A stretch of DNA of 15,779 nt, taken from Frankiaceae bacterium. Its GTDB lineage: Bacteria > Actinomycetota > Actinomycetes > Mycobacteriales > SCTD01. The notes beneath the pieces are model-generated. The model had not been told where the DNA came from, made no database searches, and worked only from the letters and a program-made list of their open reading frames with translations. The DNA lies in contig CANKBT010000024.1 in NCBI GenBank assembly GCA_947479995.1, forward strand, positions 1-15,779, in the 5' to 3' direction. A program made the position numbers and the translations under genes. Shown here one piece after another: positions 6,684 through 15,589 of the stretch (positions are counted from its first letter, which is position 1; the number at the start of each line of letters is the position of its first letter).

Positions 6684-7457
6684 TCAGGCCGGGCGGACCC
6701 GGCAGATGCGGGCGAACTCCTCGGCGTCGAGCGACGCCCCGCCCACGAGCGCGCCGTCGACGTCGGGCTGCGCCATGAGCTCGGCGACGTTGGAGGACTT
6801 CACCGACCCGCCGTAGAGCACGCGCACGCCGTCGGCGACGTCGGCCCCGTGCAGCTCGGCGAGGGTGGCCCGCAGGGCGGCGCAGACCTCCTGCGCGTCC
6901 TCGGGCGTCGCCACCTCGCCCGTGCCGATCGCCCAGACCGGCTCGTACGCGACCACGAGGGTGCGCACGACGTCGACCGGGACGTCCTGCAGGGCGGCGC
7001 GCAGCTGGGCGGTCGCGTGCGCGACGTGCCCGCCGGCGCGGCGGACCTCGAGGCCCTCCCCCACGCACAGCACGGGCACCAGGCCGTGGCGGGCCGCCGC
7101 CTGCACCTTGGCGCGCACCACGTCGTCGCCCTCGCCGTGGTCGGCGCGGCGCTCGGAGTGCCCGACGACGACGTAGGAGCAGCCGAGCCGGGCGAGCATG
7201 CCGCCGCTGACGTCGCCGGTGTGCGCGCCCTCCTCGTGCGGCGACAGGTCCTGCGCGCCGTACGCGAGCCGCAGGCGGTCGCCGTCGACGAGCGTCTGCA
7301 CGCTGCGCAGGTCGGTGAAGGGCGGGAGCACGACCACCTCGACGGCGTCGTGGTCGGCCGGGGTGAGGCTGAAGGCGAGCTTCTGCACCAGCGAGATCGC
7401 CTCGAGGTGGTGCACGTTCATCTTCCAGTTGCCCGCCATGAGCGGCCGGCGGCTCAC
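6684..7457 (-). CDS. tpiA: Triosephosphate isomerase
   Basis: Interconverts dihydroxyacetone phosphate and glyceraldehyde 3-phosphate in glycolysis and gluconeogenesis, in the cytosol. The 257-residue product shows the full TIM-barrel signature: GNWKMN with Lys12, GHSERR with the electrophilic His100, AYEPVWAIGTG with catalytic base Glu172 and the closing loop after it, then YGGSV for phosphate binding. Length is normal. The GTG start overlaps the pgk stop by 4 bases (GTGA) and has GGAGG 7 bases upstream, so it is translationally coupled to pgk. A 227-base run of non-coding sequence before the transporter separates it from secG, its usual neighbour. Confidence 0.97.
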   Translation of the reverse strand: MSRRPLMAGNWKMNVHHLEAISLVQKLAFSLTPADHDAVEVVVLPPFTDLRSVQTLVDGDRLRLAYGAQDLSPHEEGAHTGDVSGGMLARLGCSYVVVGHSERRADHGEGDDVVRAKVQAAARHGLVPVLCVGEGLEVRRAGGHVAHATAQLRAALQDVPVDVVRTLVVAYEPVWAIGTGEVATPEDAQEVCAALRATLAELHGADVADGVRVLYGGSVKSSNVAELMAQPDVDGALVGGASLDAEEFARICRVRPA

Positions 7458-8622
7458 GCGAGCGCCTCCAGGCCGGGCAGGCTCTTGCCCTCGAGCGCCT
7501 CCAGGGAGGCGCCGCCGCCGGTGGAGATGTGGCCGAAGCGGGCCTCGTCGACGCCGAGCGCGCGCACGGCCGCGGCCGAGTCGCCGCCGCCGACGACCGT
7601 CAGCGCGCCGGTCAGCGAGGCGACCGCCTCGGCGACGCCGCGGGTGCCCTCGGCGTACGGCGCCATCTCGAACACGCCCATCGGGCCGTTCCAGAAGACG
7701 GTGCGGGCGCCCTGGAGCGCCTCGGTGAAGGCGCGCACCGACCGCGGGCCGATGTCGAGGCCCATGCGGTCGGCCGGGATCGCGTCGGCCGGCACGACGT
7801 CGTGGGCGGCGTCGGCCGAGAAGGCCTCCGCGGCGACGACGTCGACGGGCAGCACGACCTTGCCGGTCTCGAGGAACCCGGCGCAGCGCTGCACCTGGTC
7901 GGCCTCGAGCAGCGAGGAGCCGACGTCGTGGCCCTGCGCCTGGAGGAAGGTGAAGCACATGCCGCCGCCGACGAGCAGCCGGTCGACCTTCGGCAGCAGC
8001 GCCTCGATGACGGCGAGCTTGTCGCTCACCTTCGAGCCGCCGAGCACCACGGCGTACGGGCGGGCGGGGTCGGTCGTGAGCCGCTCGAGCACCGCCACCT
8101 CGGCCGCCACCAGCGGGCCGGCGGCGTGCGGGAGGCGCTGCGCGACGTCGTAGACCGACGCGTGCCTGCGGTGCACGGCGCCGAAGGCGTCGTCGACGTA
8201 GAGGTCGGCGAGCGCCGCCAGCCGGTCGGCCAGCGCGCCGCGCTCGGCGTCGTCCTTGCTCGTCTCGGCCGCCTCGAAGCGGACGTTCTCGAGCAGGCCG
8301 ACCTGCCCGGGCCGCAGGCCCTCGACGAGGGCCTGCGCCGACGGCCCGGCGACGTCGCCGGCGAGCGGCACGTCCTGCCCGAGCAGCGCGCCGAGGCGCG
8401 CGGCGACCGGGGCGAGGGAGTACGCCGGGTCCGGCGCGCCCTTCGGGCGCCCCAGGTGCGCGGCGACCACGACGCGGGCGCCCCGCGCGACGAGGTCCTG
8501 CAGCAGCGGCAGGCTCGCGCGGATGCGGCCGTCGTCGGTGATCGCCCCGTCCTGCAGGGGCACGTTCAGGTCGCAGCGGACCAGGACCCGCTGCCCCTGG
8601 ACGTCGAGGTCAGCGGCCGTCC

Positions 8623-8626
<4 letters not shown>
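7454..8626 (-). CDS. pgk: Phosphoglycerate kinase
   Basis: Transfers phosphate between 1,3-bisphosphoglycerate and ADP, the first ATP-forming step of glycolysis, in the cytosol. The 390-residue product has RCDLNVPL near the N-terminus, the AHLGRPKG substrate-binding stretch, LENVRF, VLGGSKVSDK, the nucleotide-domain WNGPMGVFE and the C-terminal VVGGGDSAAA hinge. Length is typical. It starts at GTG in the sequence GTGA shared with the gap stop (4-base overlap). No Shine-Dalgarno is evident there, so expression probably depends on coupling to gap. It ends with the same kind of GTGA overlap into tpiA. Confidence 0.97.
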
Positions 8627-9630
<1,004 letters not shown>

Positions 9631-9672
9631 GGGGTCCCCTCGTCGATGCGGATCTGCGGTGCGGTGGCCGCG

Positions 9673-9678
9673 AACCTA
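9673..9678 (-). promoter_or_regulatory. Possible -10 element for gap
   Basis: TAGGTT on the minus strand fits TANNNT and lies in the 58-base gap ahead of gap, 42 bases before its ATG. A promoter is expected here because gap, pgk and tpiA need high expression. No clear -35 is visible, so the call is weak. Confidence 0.25.
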
Positions 9679-9688
9679 GCGCCCGGCC

Positions 9689-10600
9689 TCAGGTGGTCGA
9701 CGTCACGGTCCCCGTGCGCGCGGAGGCGCGCAGGGCGCCGAGCACGGTGGCGGCGGCCAGCAGGTCGCCCAGGTCGGCCGGCCACGGCCACGCCCGTGCC
9801 TCGACCTCGCCGAGCGCGACCGCGCCGCGCAGGGCCGCCGCCGAGGCGACCAGGCCGGCGTCGGGGCCGAGCCCGCCGGGCGGCAGGGCCATCGCCTCGC
9901 CGCCGTCCCAGCGCACCTCGTCGACCGCGGCGTCGAGCCGGGCGGTCGCGAGCGTGAGGCGAGCGGTCGGCACCGGTGCGCCCTCGTGGCTCACCAGCAC
10001 CGTCGCGCCCGACGCGCACAGCAGCGACCATGCGACCGGGGCGCCGCCCGGCAGCGCGGGGGCCGCGACCGCCGGGCCGGCGCCGGCGGCCAGCACGTCC
10101 CCGCACCAGCCGCGCGCCAGGTCGACCAGCTCGACGGTCTCGCGCTCGCCGCGCGGCCAGCCGCGCACCGTCACCTGGCGCACCGGCCCGCCGGCGAGCG
10201 GCAGCGCGGCGGCCGCGGTGCGCGCCCACGGCTCCCAGCGCCGGCTGAGGGCGACCGCGACGTCCGGCCCCTCGGCGGCGCGGGCCCGGCGCAGCAGGCC
10301 GGCGTCGAGCACCGGGCCGGTGAGCAGCACCAGCAGGCCCGCGTCGCGCAGCGCGGGCAGCAGGTCGGCCTGCTCGGGCACGAGGGCGACCGCGTCGACG
10401 CGGGCGTCCGCGAGCAGCTCGCCGGCGTCGACGTACGACGGGGCGTCGCGCGGGTCGTCGTACGGCGTGGACGGCAGGCGGCCGAGCACGTGCCAGCCGG
10501 CGGCGCGCAGCAGGGCCGGGTCGAGGTCGCCGGTGAGCGCGAGCGCCGGCCGGTGGTCGTCCGGCCGCGCGGCGCGCGCGGCGCGGGCGGCGTCGCTCAG
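9689..10600 (-). CDS. Degenerate Gfo/Idh/MocA-like (Rossmann-fold) protein, probable CTG start
   Basis: Function not known. The 303 residues (from CTG) look like a shrunken Gfo/Idh/MocA oxidoreductase: ALALTGDLDPALLRAAGWHV (19-38) as first strand and helix, ELLADARVDAVALV (61-74), RDAGLLVLLTGPV (85-97), a mid region VELVDLARGWCGDVLA, and a C-terminal DLLAAATVLGALRASARTG typical of that family. The glycine-rich GXGXXG is absent, and the usual EKP motif with its catalytic lysine reads TGP (94-96), so catalysis is unlikely. No ATG, GTG or TTG lies ahead of the first strand. The only start keeping it is CTG at 10598-10600, overlapping the whiA stop as CTGA. GTG at 10489 would delete the first strand and helix. 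Codon use is fully native. Confidence 0.62.
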   Translation of the reverse strand: MSDAARAARAARPDDHRPALALTGDLDPALLRAAGWHVLGRLPSTPYDDPRDAPSYVDAGELLADARVDAVALVPEQADLLPALRDAGLLVLLTGPVLDAGLLRRARAAEGPDVAVALSRRWEPWARTAAAALPLAGGPVRQVTVRGWPRGERETVELVDLARGWCGDVLAAGAGPAVAAPALPGGAPVAWSLLCASGATVLVSHEGAPVPTARLTLATARLDAAVDEVRWDGGEAMALPPGGLGPDAGLVASAAALRGAVALGEVEARAWPWPADLGDLLAAATVLGALRASARTGTVTSTT

Positions 10601-11577
10601 GGGGCCAGCATGTCGGCGGTGACGTTGGCCTCGGTGTCGGGGATGCCGAGGTCCGAGGCCCGCTTGTCGGCCATCGACAGCAGCCGGCGGATGCGGCCGG
10701 CGACGGCGTCCTTGGTCATCGGCGGGTCGGCGAGGGCGCCGAGCTCCTCGAGGCTGGCGTTGGCGTGCTCGCGGCGCAGCCGGCCGGCCTGGAGCAGGTG
10801 CTCGGGGGCGTCGTCGCCGAGGATCTCGAGCGCGCGCTCGACGCGGGCGCCGGCGGCGACGGCCGCGCGGGCCGAGCGGCGCAGGTTGGCGTCGTCGAAG
10901 TTGGCCAGCCGGTTGGCGGTGGCCCGGACCTCGCGGCGCATCCGGCGGTCCTCCCAGGCCAGGACGGCCTCGTGGGCGCCGAGCCGGGTGAGCAGCACGC
11001 CGATGGCGTCGCCGTCGCGGACGACGACCCGGTCGACGCCGCGCACCTCGCGGGCCTTGGCCTGCACGCCGAGGCGGCGGGCGGCGCCGACGAGGGCGAG
11101 CGCGGCCTCCGGGCCGGGGCAGGTGATCTCCAGGCTCGAGGACCGGCCGGGCTCGGTGAGCGAGCCGTGCGCGAGGAAGGCCCCGCGCCAGGCCGCCGCC
11201 GCGTCGCAGGTGCCGCCGGAGACGACCGACGGCGGCAGCCCGCGCACCGGGCGGCCGTGGGTGTCGAGCAGGCCGACCTGGCGGGCGAGGCCGTCGCCGT
11301 CCTTGCTGATGCGCACGACGTAGCGGTTGCCCTTGCGCAGGCCGCCCGCGGCGACGACGTGGACGTCGCTGGCGTGGCCGTAGACCTCCGCGACCTCCTT
11401 GCGCAGCCGCCGCGCGGTGGAGCCGGCGTCGACCTCGGCCTCGACCACGACCTTGCCGGCGACGAGGTGCAGGCCGCCGGCGAAGCGCAGCAGGGCCGCC
11501 ATCTCCGCCTTGCGGCAGCACGGCTTCGTCACGGTCAGCCGGGACAGCTCGTCCTTGACCGCTGCCGTCATCGCCAC
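10597..11577 (-). CDS. whiA: Sporulation/cell-division transcription regulator WhiA
   Basis: WhiA is a DNA-binding protein with an N-terminal LAGLIDADG-homing-endonuclease-like domain and a C-terminal helix-turn-helix. In Streptomyces it works with WhiB to switch on division and sporulation genes; in non-sporulating relatives it affects division. The 326-residue product begins MAMTAAVKDELSRL with TKPCCRKAEMAALLRFAGGL. It carries the near-invariant AWRGAFLAHGSLTEPGRSSS and EVRGVDRVVVRDGDAIG, and ends with SLEELGALADPPMTKDAVAG, the helix-turn-helix region. GTG at 11577 is preferred to ATG at 11571 because AGGAGG (11587-11592) lies 9 bases before it and the family starts MAMT. Downstream of yvcK as usual; overlaps the next gene by 4 bases. 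Confidence 0.96.
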   Translation of the reverse strand: MAMTAAVKDELSRLTVTKPCCRKAEMAALLRFAGGLHLVAGKVVVEAEVDAGSTARRLRKEVAEVYGHASDVHVVAAGGLRKGNRYVVRISKDGDGLARQVGLLDTHGRPVRGLPPSVVSGGTCDAAAAWRGAFLAHGSLTEPGRSSSLEITCPGPEAALALVGAARRLGVQAKAREVRGVDRVVVRDGDAIGVLLTRLGAHEAVLAWEDRRMRREVRATANRLANFDDANLRRSARAAVAAGARVERALEILGDDAPEHLLQAGRLRREHANASLEELGALADPPMTKDAVAGRIRRLLSMADKRASDLGIPDTEANVTADMLAP

Positions 11578-11586
11578 GGGTGGTCG

Positions 11587-11592
11587 CCTCCT
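11587..11592 (-). promoter_or_regulatory. Shine-Dalgarno site of whiA
   Basis: AGGAGG on the minus strand lies 9 bases before the GTG at 11577 and 15 before the alternative ATG, supporting the GTG start. Confidence 0.65.
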
Positions 11593-11622
11593 GCGCAGTC
11601 GGGGTGGGTGGGGGTCGTGCGG

Positions 11623-11654
11623 GGGGTCACGGGGTCACGGGGTCACGGGGTCAT
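11623..11654. repeat. 8-base tandem repeat over the yvcK stop codon
   Basis: GGGGTCAC occurs three times in a row (11623-11646), followed by a fourth copy differing in its last base (GGGGTCAT, 11647-11654). Read on the minus strand as GTGACCCC units, it encodes the last yvcK codons (ATG ACC CCG) and its TGA stop, then runs into the whiA leader. Because 8 is not a multiple of 3, slippage would alter the yvcK C-terminus. Confidence 0.85.
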
Positions 11655-12620
11655 CACCGAGGCGTAGGCCGCGGCCAGCCGCACGGGGTCGTGGCGCGGG
11701 GAGCCGTCGCTCTCGGCGACGGGCGCCAGGACCAGCCGGGCGCCGCACGCCTCGACCGCGGCCATGAGACCACGGCTGTCCACCACCGCCGCCTCGTCGG
11801 CGACGACGACCTCGAGGGCGAGGTGCGGCGCGTGCGCGAGCAGCACCTCGAGGTGCGTCTCGGGCGCGAAGCCCTCGGTCTCCCCCGGCTGCTCGACGAG
11901 GTTGAGCGCCACCAGGCGCGAGGCGCGGGTGGCCTCGAGCGCCGCGCGCAGCTCCGGCACCATGAGGTGCGGCAGCACGCTGGTGAACCACGAGCCGGGG
12001 CCGAGCACCACCCAGTCGGCGGCGAGCACGGCCTCGACGGCCTCCTCGCAGGCGGGCGGGTCGACCGGGTCGAGCGCGACGGCGACGACCTGCCCGGGGG
12101 TGGTCGCGACGGCGACCTGCCCGCGCACCTCGCTCAGGGCGTCGGCGGCGGCCGGGTCGTGCCCGAGCACCTGGGCGGTGATCTCCAGCGGCACGCAGGC
12201 GGCGGGCAGCACCCGGCCGGTGCCGCCCAGCAGCCGCCCGACGGCGTCGAGCGCCTCGACCACCGAGCCGGTGGTCTGGGTGAGCCCGGCGAGCACGAGG
12301 TTGCCGACGGCGTGGCCGGCGAGCGGGCCGTCGCCGGCGAAGCGGTGCTGCAGCAGCCGCTCCCAGGTGCGGCCCCACGCGTCGTCGCCGGCGAGGGCGG
12401 CCAGCGCCATGCGCAGGTCGCCGGGCGGCAGCAGCCCGAGCTCCTCGCGCAGCCGTCCGCTCGACCCGCCGTCGTCGGCGACCGTGACGACCGCCGTGAC
12501 GTGGGGCGTCACCCGGCGCAGCGCCTGCAGGGTCGCGGCGAGGCCGTGGCCGCCGCCGAGCGCGACCACGCGGGGGCCGCCGGGAGCCGGGTCGTCGTGG
12601 CGCCGCCGGTGCGGGGTCAC
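11643..12620 (-). CDS. yvcK: YvcK/CuvA family UDP-sugar-binding regulator (gluconeogenesis factor)
   Basis: YvcK (CuvA in mycobacteria) is a CofD-like nucleotide-binding protein that binds UDP-N-acetylglucosamine. It is needed for correct peptidoglycan synthesis and growth on gluconeogenic carbon sources. The 325-residue product has GGGHGL (22-27), TVADDGGSSGRLR (46-58) and LPPGDLRMAL (64-73). It also has GNLVLAGL, WVVLGPGSWFTSVLPHL and VALNLVEQPGETEGF, all family hallmarks. The GTG at 12620 lies 22 bases after the rapZ stop and has only a weak ribosome binding site. The first 16 residues are Arg/His/Pro-rich and may be partly dispensable. It stands between rapZ and whiA, the conserved order. 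The stop lies inside an 8-base tandem repeat. Confidence 0.95.
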   Translation of the reverse strand: MTPHRRRHDDPAPGGPRVVALGGGHGLAATLQALRRVTPHVTAVVTVADDGGSSGRLREELGLLPPGDLRMALAALAGDDAWGRTWERLLQHRFAGDGPLAGHAVGNLVLAGLTQTTGSVVEALDAVGRLLGGTGRVLPAACVPLEITAQVLGHDPAAADALSEVRGQVAVATTPGQVVAVALDPVDPPACEEAVEAVLAADWVVLGPGSWFTSVLPHLMVPELRAALEATRASRLVALNLVEQPGETEGFAPETHLEVLLAHAPHLALEVVVADEAAVVDSRGLMAAVEACGARLVLAPVAESDGSPRHDPVRLAAAYASVMTP

Positions 12621-12642
12621 GCCCGCACCGCGCGGGGCGCGC

Positions 12643-13521
12643 TCACTCGCGCCCCAGGTCGCGGTGCACCACCGTGACGTCGACGTCCGGCCCGAGCCGG
12701 CGCGCCAGCTGCTCCGACACCGCCACGCTGCGGTGCTTGCCGCCGGTGCAGCCGACCGCGAGCAGCGCGTAGTGCTTGCCCTCGCGGGCGTAGCCCTCGA
12801 ACAGCAGGCGCAGCAGGCCCTCGCCGCGGTCGAGGAACTCCGCGGCGCCGGCCTGCGCGAGCACGTAGTCGCGGACGGGGGCGTCCTGCCCGGTCTGCGG
12901 CCGCAGCTCCTCCACCCAGTGCGGGTTGGGCAGGAAGCGGCAGTCGAGCACGAGGTCGGCGTCGACCGGCAGGCCGTACTTGTAGCCGAAGGACAGCACC
13001 GTCACCTGCACGCCGCTGCCCGGGCCGTTGGCGCCGAAGGCGGCGACCACCTTGGCGCGCAGCTGGTGGACGTTGAGCAGGCTGGTGTCGAGCACGAGGT
13101 CGGCCTCGCCGCGCAGGTCACGCAGCAGGTCGCGCTCGCGGGCGATGCCGTCGACGAGCCGGTCGCCCGGGTCCTGCAGGGGGTGCGGCCGGCGCACGCT
13201 CTCGAAGCGGCGCACGAGCGCCTCGTCGGAGCTCTCGAGGAACAGCACGCGGGCCGTCACGCCGCGCGCCGCGCACTCGGCGAGCGCCGTGCGCAGGTCG
13301 GACTCGAAGGCCCGGCTGCGCACGTCGGCGACGACCGCGATGCGCTCGACCGCGCCCTGCGAGCGCTGGCCGAGGTCGACCATCGTCGGCAGCAGGCCGG
13401 GCGGCAGGTTGTCGACGACGAACCAGCCGAGGTCCTCGAGCGACTTCGCGGCGGTCGAGCGGCCGGCGCCGGACAGGCCGGTGACGACGACCAGCTCGAG
13501 CGCCGAGGCGGCGGCGGTCAC
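12643..13521 (-). CDS. rapZ: RapZ/YvcJ family nucleotide-binding protein
   Basis: RapZ family proteins bind nucleotides; in E. coli RapZ is an RNA-binding adaptor that controls glucosamine-6-phosphate synthase mRNA through small RNAs. The actinobacterial role is less clear. In the 292 residues the Walker A is GLSGAGRST (15-23), with Arg21 in place of the usual Lys, as in Streptomyces homologues. LEDLGWFVVDNLPPGLLPTM follows, then RIAVVADVRSR as Walker B, FLESSDEALVRRFESVRRPHPL, and the C-terminal FGYKYGLPVDADLVLDCRFLPNP and AVGCTGGKHRSV, which in E. coli forms the RNA-binding part. The GTG shares GTGA with the uvrC stop (4-base overlap), so it is coupled to uvrC. Confidence 0.96.
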   Translation of the reverse strand: MTAAASALELVVVTGLSGAGRSTAAKSLEDLGWFVVDNLPPGLLPTMVDLGQRSQGAVERIAVVADVRSRAFESDLRTALAECAARGVTARVLFLESSDEALVRRFESVRRPHPLQDPGDRLVDGIARERDLLRDLRGEADLVLDTSLLNVHQLRAKVVAAFGANGPGSGVQVTVLSFGYKYGLPVDADLVLDCRFLPNPHWVEELRPQTGQDAPVRDYVLAQAGAAEFLDRGEGLLRLLFEGYAREGKHYALLAVGCTGGKHRSVAVSEQLARRLGPDVDVTVVHRDLGRE

Positions 13522-15557
13522 GCGACCACCTCGCCGGTCACCGGGTCGAAGGCGGGCACGGCCGCGTCGTCCGGCACGGCGAGGGCGGCCACGACCGACT
13601 CGGCCGTGCGGCGTCCGACACCCGGCACCTCCATGACCTCCTCGACCGTCGCCGCCCGGAGGCGCTTGAGCGACCCGAAGTGTCGCAGCAGCGCCTTGCG
13701 GCGGGTCTCGCCCAGCCCGGCCACGCCGTCGAGCGCGCTCTCGACCATCGTCTTGCTGCGCTTGCTGCGGTGGTAGGCGATCGCGAAGCGGTGGGCCTCG
13801 TCGCGCACGCGCTGCAGCAGGTAGAGCGCCTCGGACGTGCGGCTCAGGATCACCGGCTCGTCCTGGCCGGGCAGCCAGACCTCCTCGAGCCGCTTGGCCA
13901 GCCCGCACAGGGCGACGTCGTCGATGCCCAGCGCGTCGAGGGCCTGCTTCGCCGCCGCGACCTGCGGCGGGCCGCCGTCGACGACCACCAGCTGCGGCGG
14001 GTAGGCGAAGCGCCGCGGCCGGCCGGTCTCGGGGTCGGTGAGCGGCGCGGGCGAGAACGGGTCGTCCTCCCCCGGCTCGACCGGCGCCTCGGTCGCCTCC
14101 TCGAGGTAGCGGCTGAACCGGCGGCGCACGACCTCGCGCATCGACGCGGTGTCGTCCTGGCCGTCGACCCCGCGCACGGCGAACCGGCGGTACTCCGACT
14201 TGCGGGCCAGGCCGTCCTCGAAGACCACCATGCTCGCCACGACGCTCGTGCCCTGCAGGTTCGACACGTCGAAGCACTCGATGCGCAGCGGCGCCTCGGG
14301 CAGCTCGAGCGCCTCCTGGATCTCCGCCAGCGCCAGGCTGCGGGCGGTGAGGTCGCTGGCGCGCTTCGTCTTGTGCAGCGCGAACGCCTGCTTGGCGTTC
14401 TGCTCGACCGTCTCCATGAGCGCGCGCTTGTCGCCGCGCTGCGGCACGCGCAGGCTGACCTGCGCCCCGCGCAGGCCGCGCAGCCAGTCGGTGAGCGCCT
14501 CGGCGTCGGGCGGCAGCGCCGGCACCAGCACCTCGCGCGGCACGTCGTCGGTGTCGCGCAGGGTCACCCCGGCGCCCGGCGTGGCGCGCCGCGCGACCGG
14601 GCCGCCGTCGTCGTCGTCCGGCGGCTCGCCGTACGCCTGGGCGAGGAACTGGCCGACGAGCTCGCCGGTGGTGAGGTCCTCGACCTTGTCGAGCACGTAG
14701 CCGCGCTGGCCGCGCACCCGCCCGCCGCGGACGTGGAAGACCTGGATGGCCGCCTCGAGCTGGTCCTCGACGACGGCGATGACGTCGGCGTCGGTGCCGT
14801 CGGCCAGCACGACGGTCTGCTTCTCCATGGCCCGCGTGAGCGCGCCGATGTCGTCGCGCAGCCGGGCCGCGCGCTCGTACTCCATCTGCTCGGCGGCCTC
14901 GGTCATCTCGCGCTCGAGCCGCTTGAGGAAGCGCCCGGACTGGCCGGCCATGAAGTCGCAGAAGTCGTCGACGATCTCGCGGTGCTGCTCGACGGTGACG
15001 TTGCCGACGCAGGGCGCGGAGCACTTGTCGATGTAGCCGAGCAGGCAGGGCCGGCCGACCTGCCCGGCGCGGACGAAGACGCCCTTGCTGCACGTGCGGG
15101 CCGGGAAGACCCGCAGCAGCAGGTCGAGCGTCTCGCGGATCGCCCAGGCGTGCGCGTACGGGCCGAAGTAGCGCACGCCCTTCTTCTTCGGGCCGCGCAT
15201 GACCTGCAGCCGCGGCACGTCCTCGTGCAGCGTGACGGCCAGGCTCGGGTAGCTCTTGTCGTCGCGGTACTTGACGTTGAACCGCGGGTCGTACTCCTTG
15301 ATCCAGGTGTACTCGAGCTGCAGCGCCTCGACCTCGGTGCCGACGACGGTCCACTCGACCGACGCGGCCGTCGTGACCATCTGGCGCGTCCGCGGGTGCA
15401 GCGCGGTGACGTCCTGGAAGTAGCTGTTGAGCCGGCTGCGCAGGCTCTTGGCCTTGCCGACGTAGATCACCCGGCGGCGCTCGTCGCGCCAGCGGTAGAC
15501 GCCCGGGGCGTCGGGGATCGTGCCGGGCGCCGGGCGGTACGACTGCGGGTCCGGCAC
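13518..15557 (-). CDS. uvrC: Excinuclease ABC subunit C
   Basis: UvrC makes both incisions around bulky DNA lesions in UvrABC nucleotide excision repair. The 679-residue product has the N-terminal GIY-YIG nuclease (Gly19-Tyr21, VIYVGK 30-35, Arg42, metal-binding Glu82) and four cysteines at 156, 171, 179 and 183 that match the UvrC iron-sulfur cluster pattern. The UVR motif EYERAARLRDDI contacts UvrB. An RNase H-like C-terminal nuclease follows (IECFDVSN, LVVVDGGPPQV, RDEAHRF), then two helix-hairpin-helix motifs (GVAGLGETRRKALLRHFGS, VPGVGRRTAESV). A disordered Asp/Gly-rich insert sits near residues 312-337. GTG at 15557 is chosen because the family N-terminus (PDPQSYRPAPGTIPD) begins there. 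A TAGACT lies 7 bases before it, suggesting leaderless mRNA. Confidence 0.97.
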   Translation of the reverse strand: MPDPQSYRPAPGTIPDAPGVYRWRDERRRVIYVGKAKSLRSRLNSYFQDVTALHPRTRQMVTTAASVEWTVVGTEVEALQLEYTWIKEYDPRFNVKYRDDKSYPSLAVTLHEDVPRLQVMRGPKKKGVRYFGPYAHAWAIRETLDLLLRVFPARTCSKGVFVRAGQVGRPCLLGYIDKCSAPCVGNVTVEQHREIVDDFCDFMAGQSGRFLKRLEREMTEAAEQMEYERAARLRDDIGALTRAMEKQTVVLADGTDADVIAVVEDQLEAAIQVFHVRGGRVRGQRGYVLDKVEDLTTGELVGQFLAQAYGEPPDDDDGGPVARRATPGAGVTLRDTDDVPREVLVPALPPDAEALTDWLRGLRGAQVSLRVPQRGDKRALMETVEQNAKQAFALHKTKRASDLTARSLALAEIQEALELPEAPLRIECFDVSNLQGTSVVASMVVFEDGLARKSEYRRFAVRGVDGQDDTASMREVVRRRFSRYLEEATEAPVEPGEDDPFSPAPLTDPETGRPRRFAYPPQLVVVDGGPPQVAAAKQALDALGIDDVALCGLAKRLEEVWLPGQDEPVILSRTSEALYLLQRVRDEAHRFAIAYHRSKRSKTMVESALDGVAGLGETRRKALLRHFGSLKRLRAATVEEVMEVPGVGRRTAESVVAALAVPDDAAVPAFDPVTGEVVA

Positions 15558-15564
15558 GGTCTCC

Positions 15565-15570
15565 AGTCTA
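15565..15570 (-). promoter_or_regulatory. -10 element for a probably leaderless uvrC mRNA
   Basis: TAGACT (TANNNT type) on the minus strand ends 7 bases before the GTG of uvrC, so transcription would begin at or next to the start codon. This geometry is the hallmark of actinobacterial leaderless genes. The GGAG between them is only 3 bases from the GTG, too close for a normal ribosome binding site. No clear -35 is visible. Confidence 0.5.
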
Positions 15571-15589
15571 GGTGCGGGGTCGGACTCCC

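Noticed and set aside
10601..11521. Upstream extension of the oxidoreductase-like frame across whiA
   Set aside because: That part is an out-of-frame shadow of whiA, with Arg/Pro/Gly-rich composition and no fold signature.
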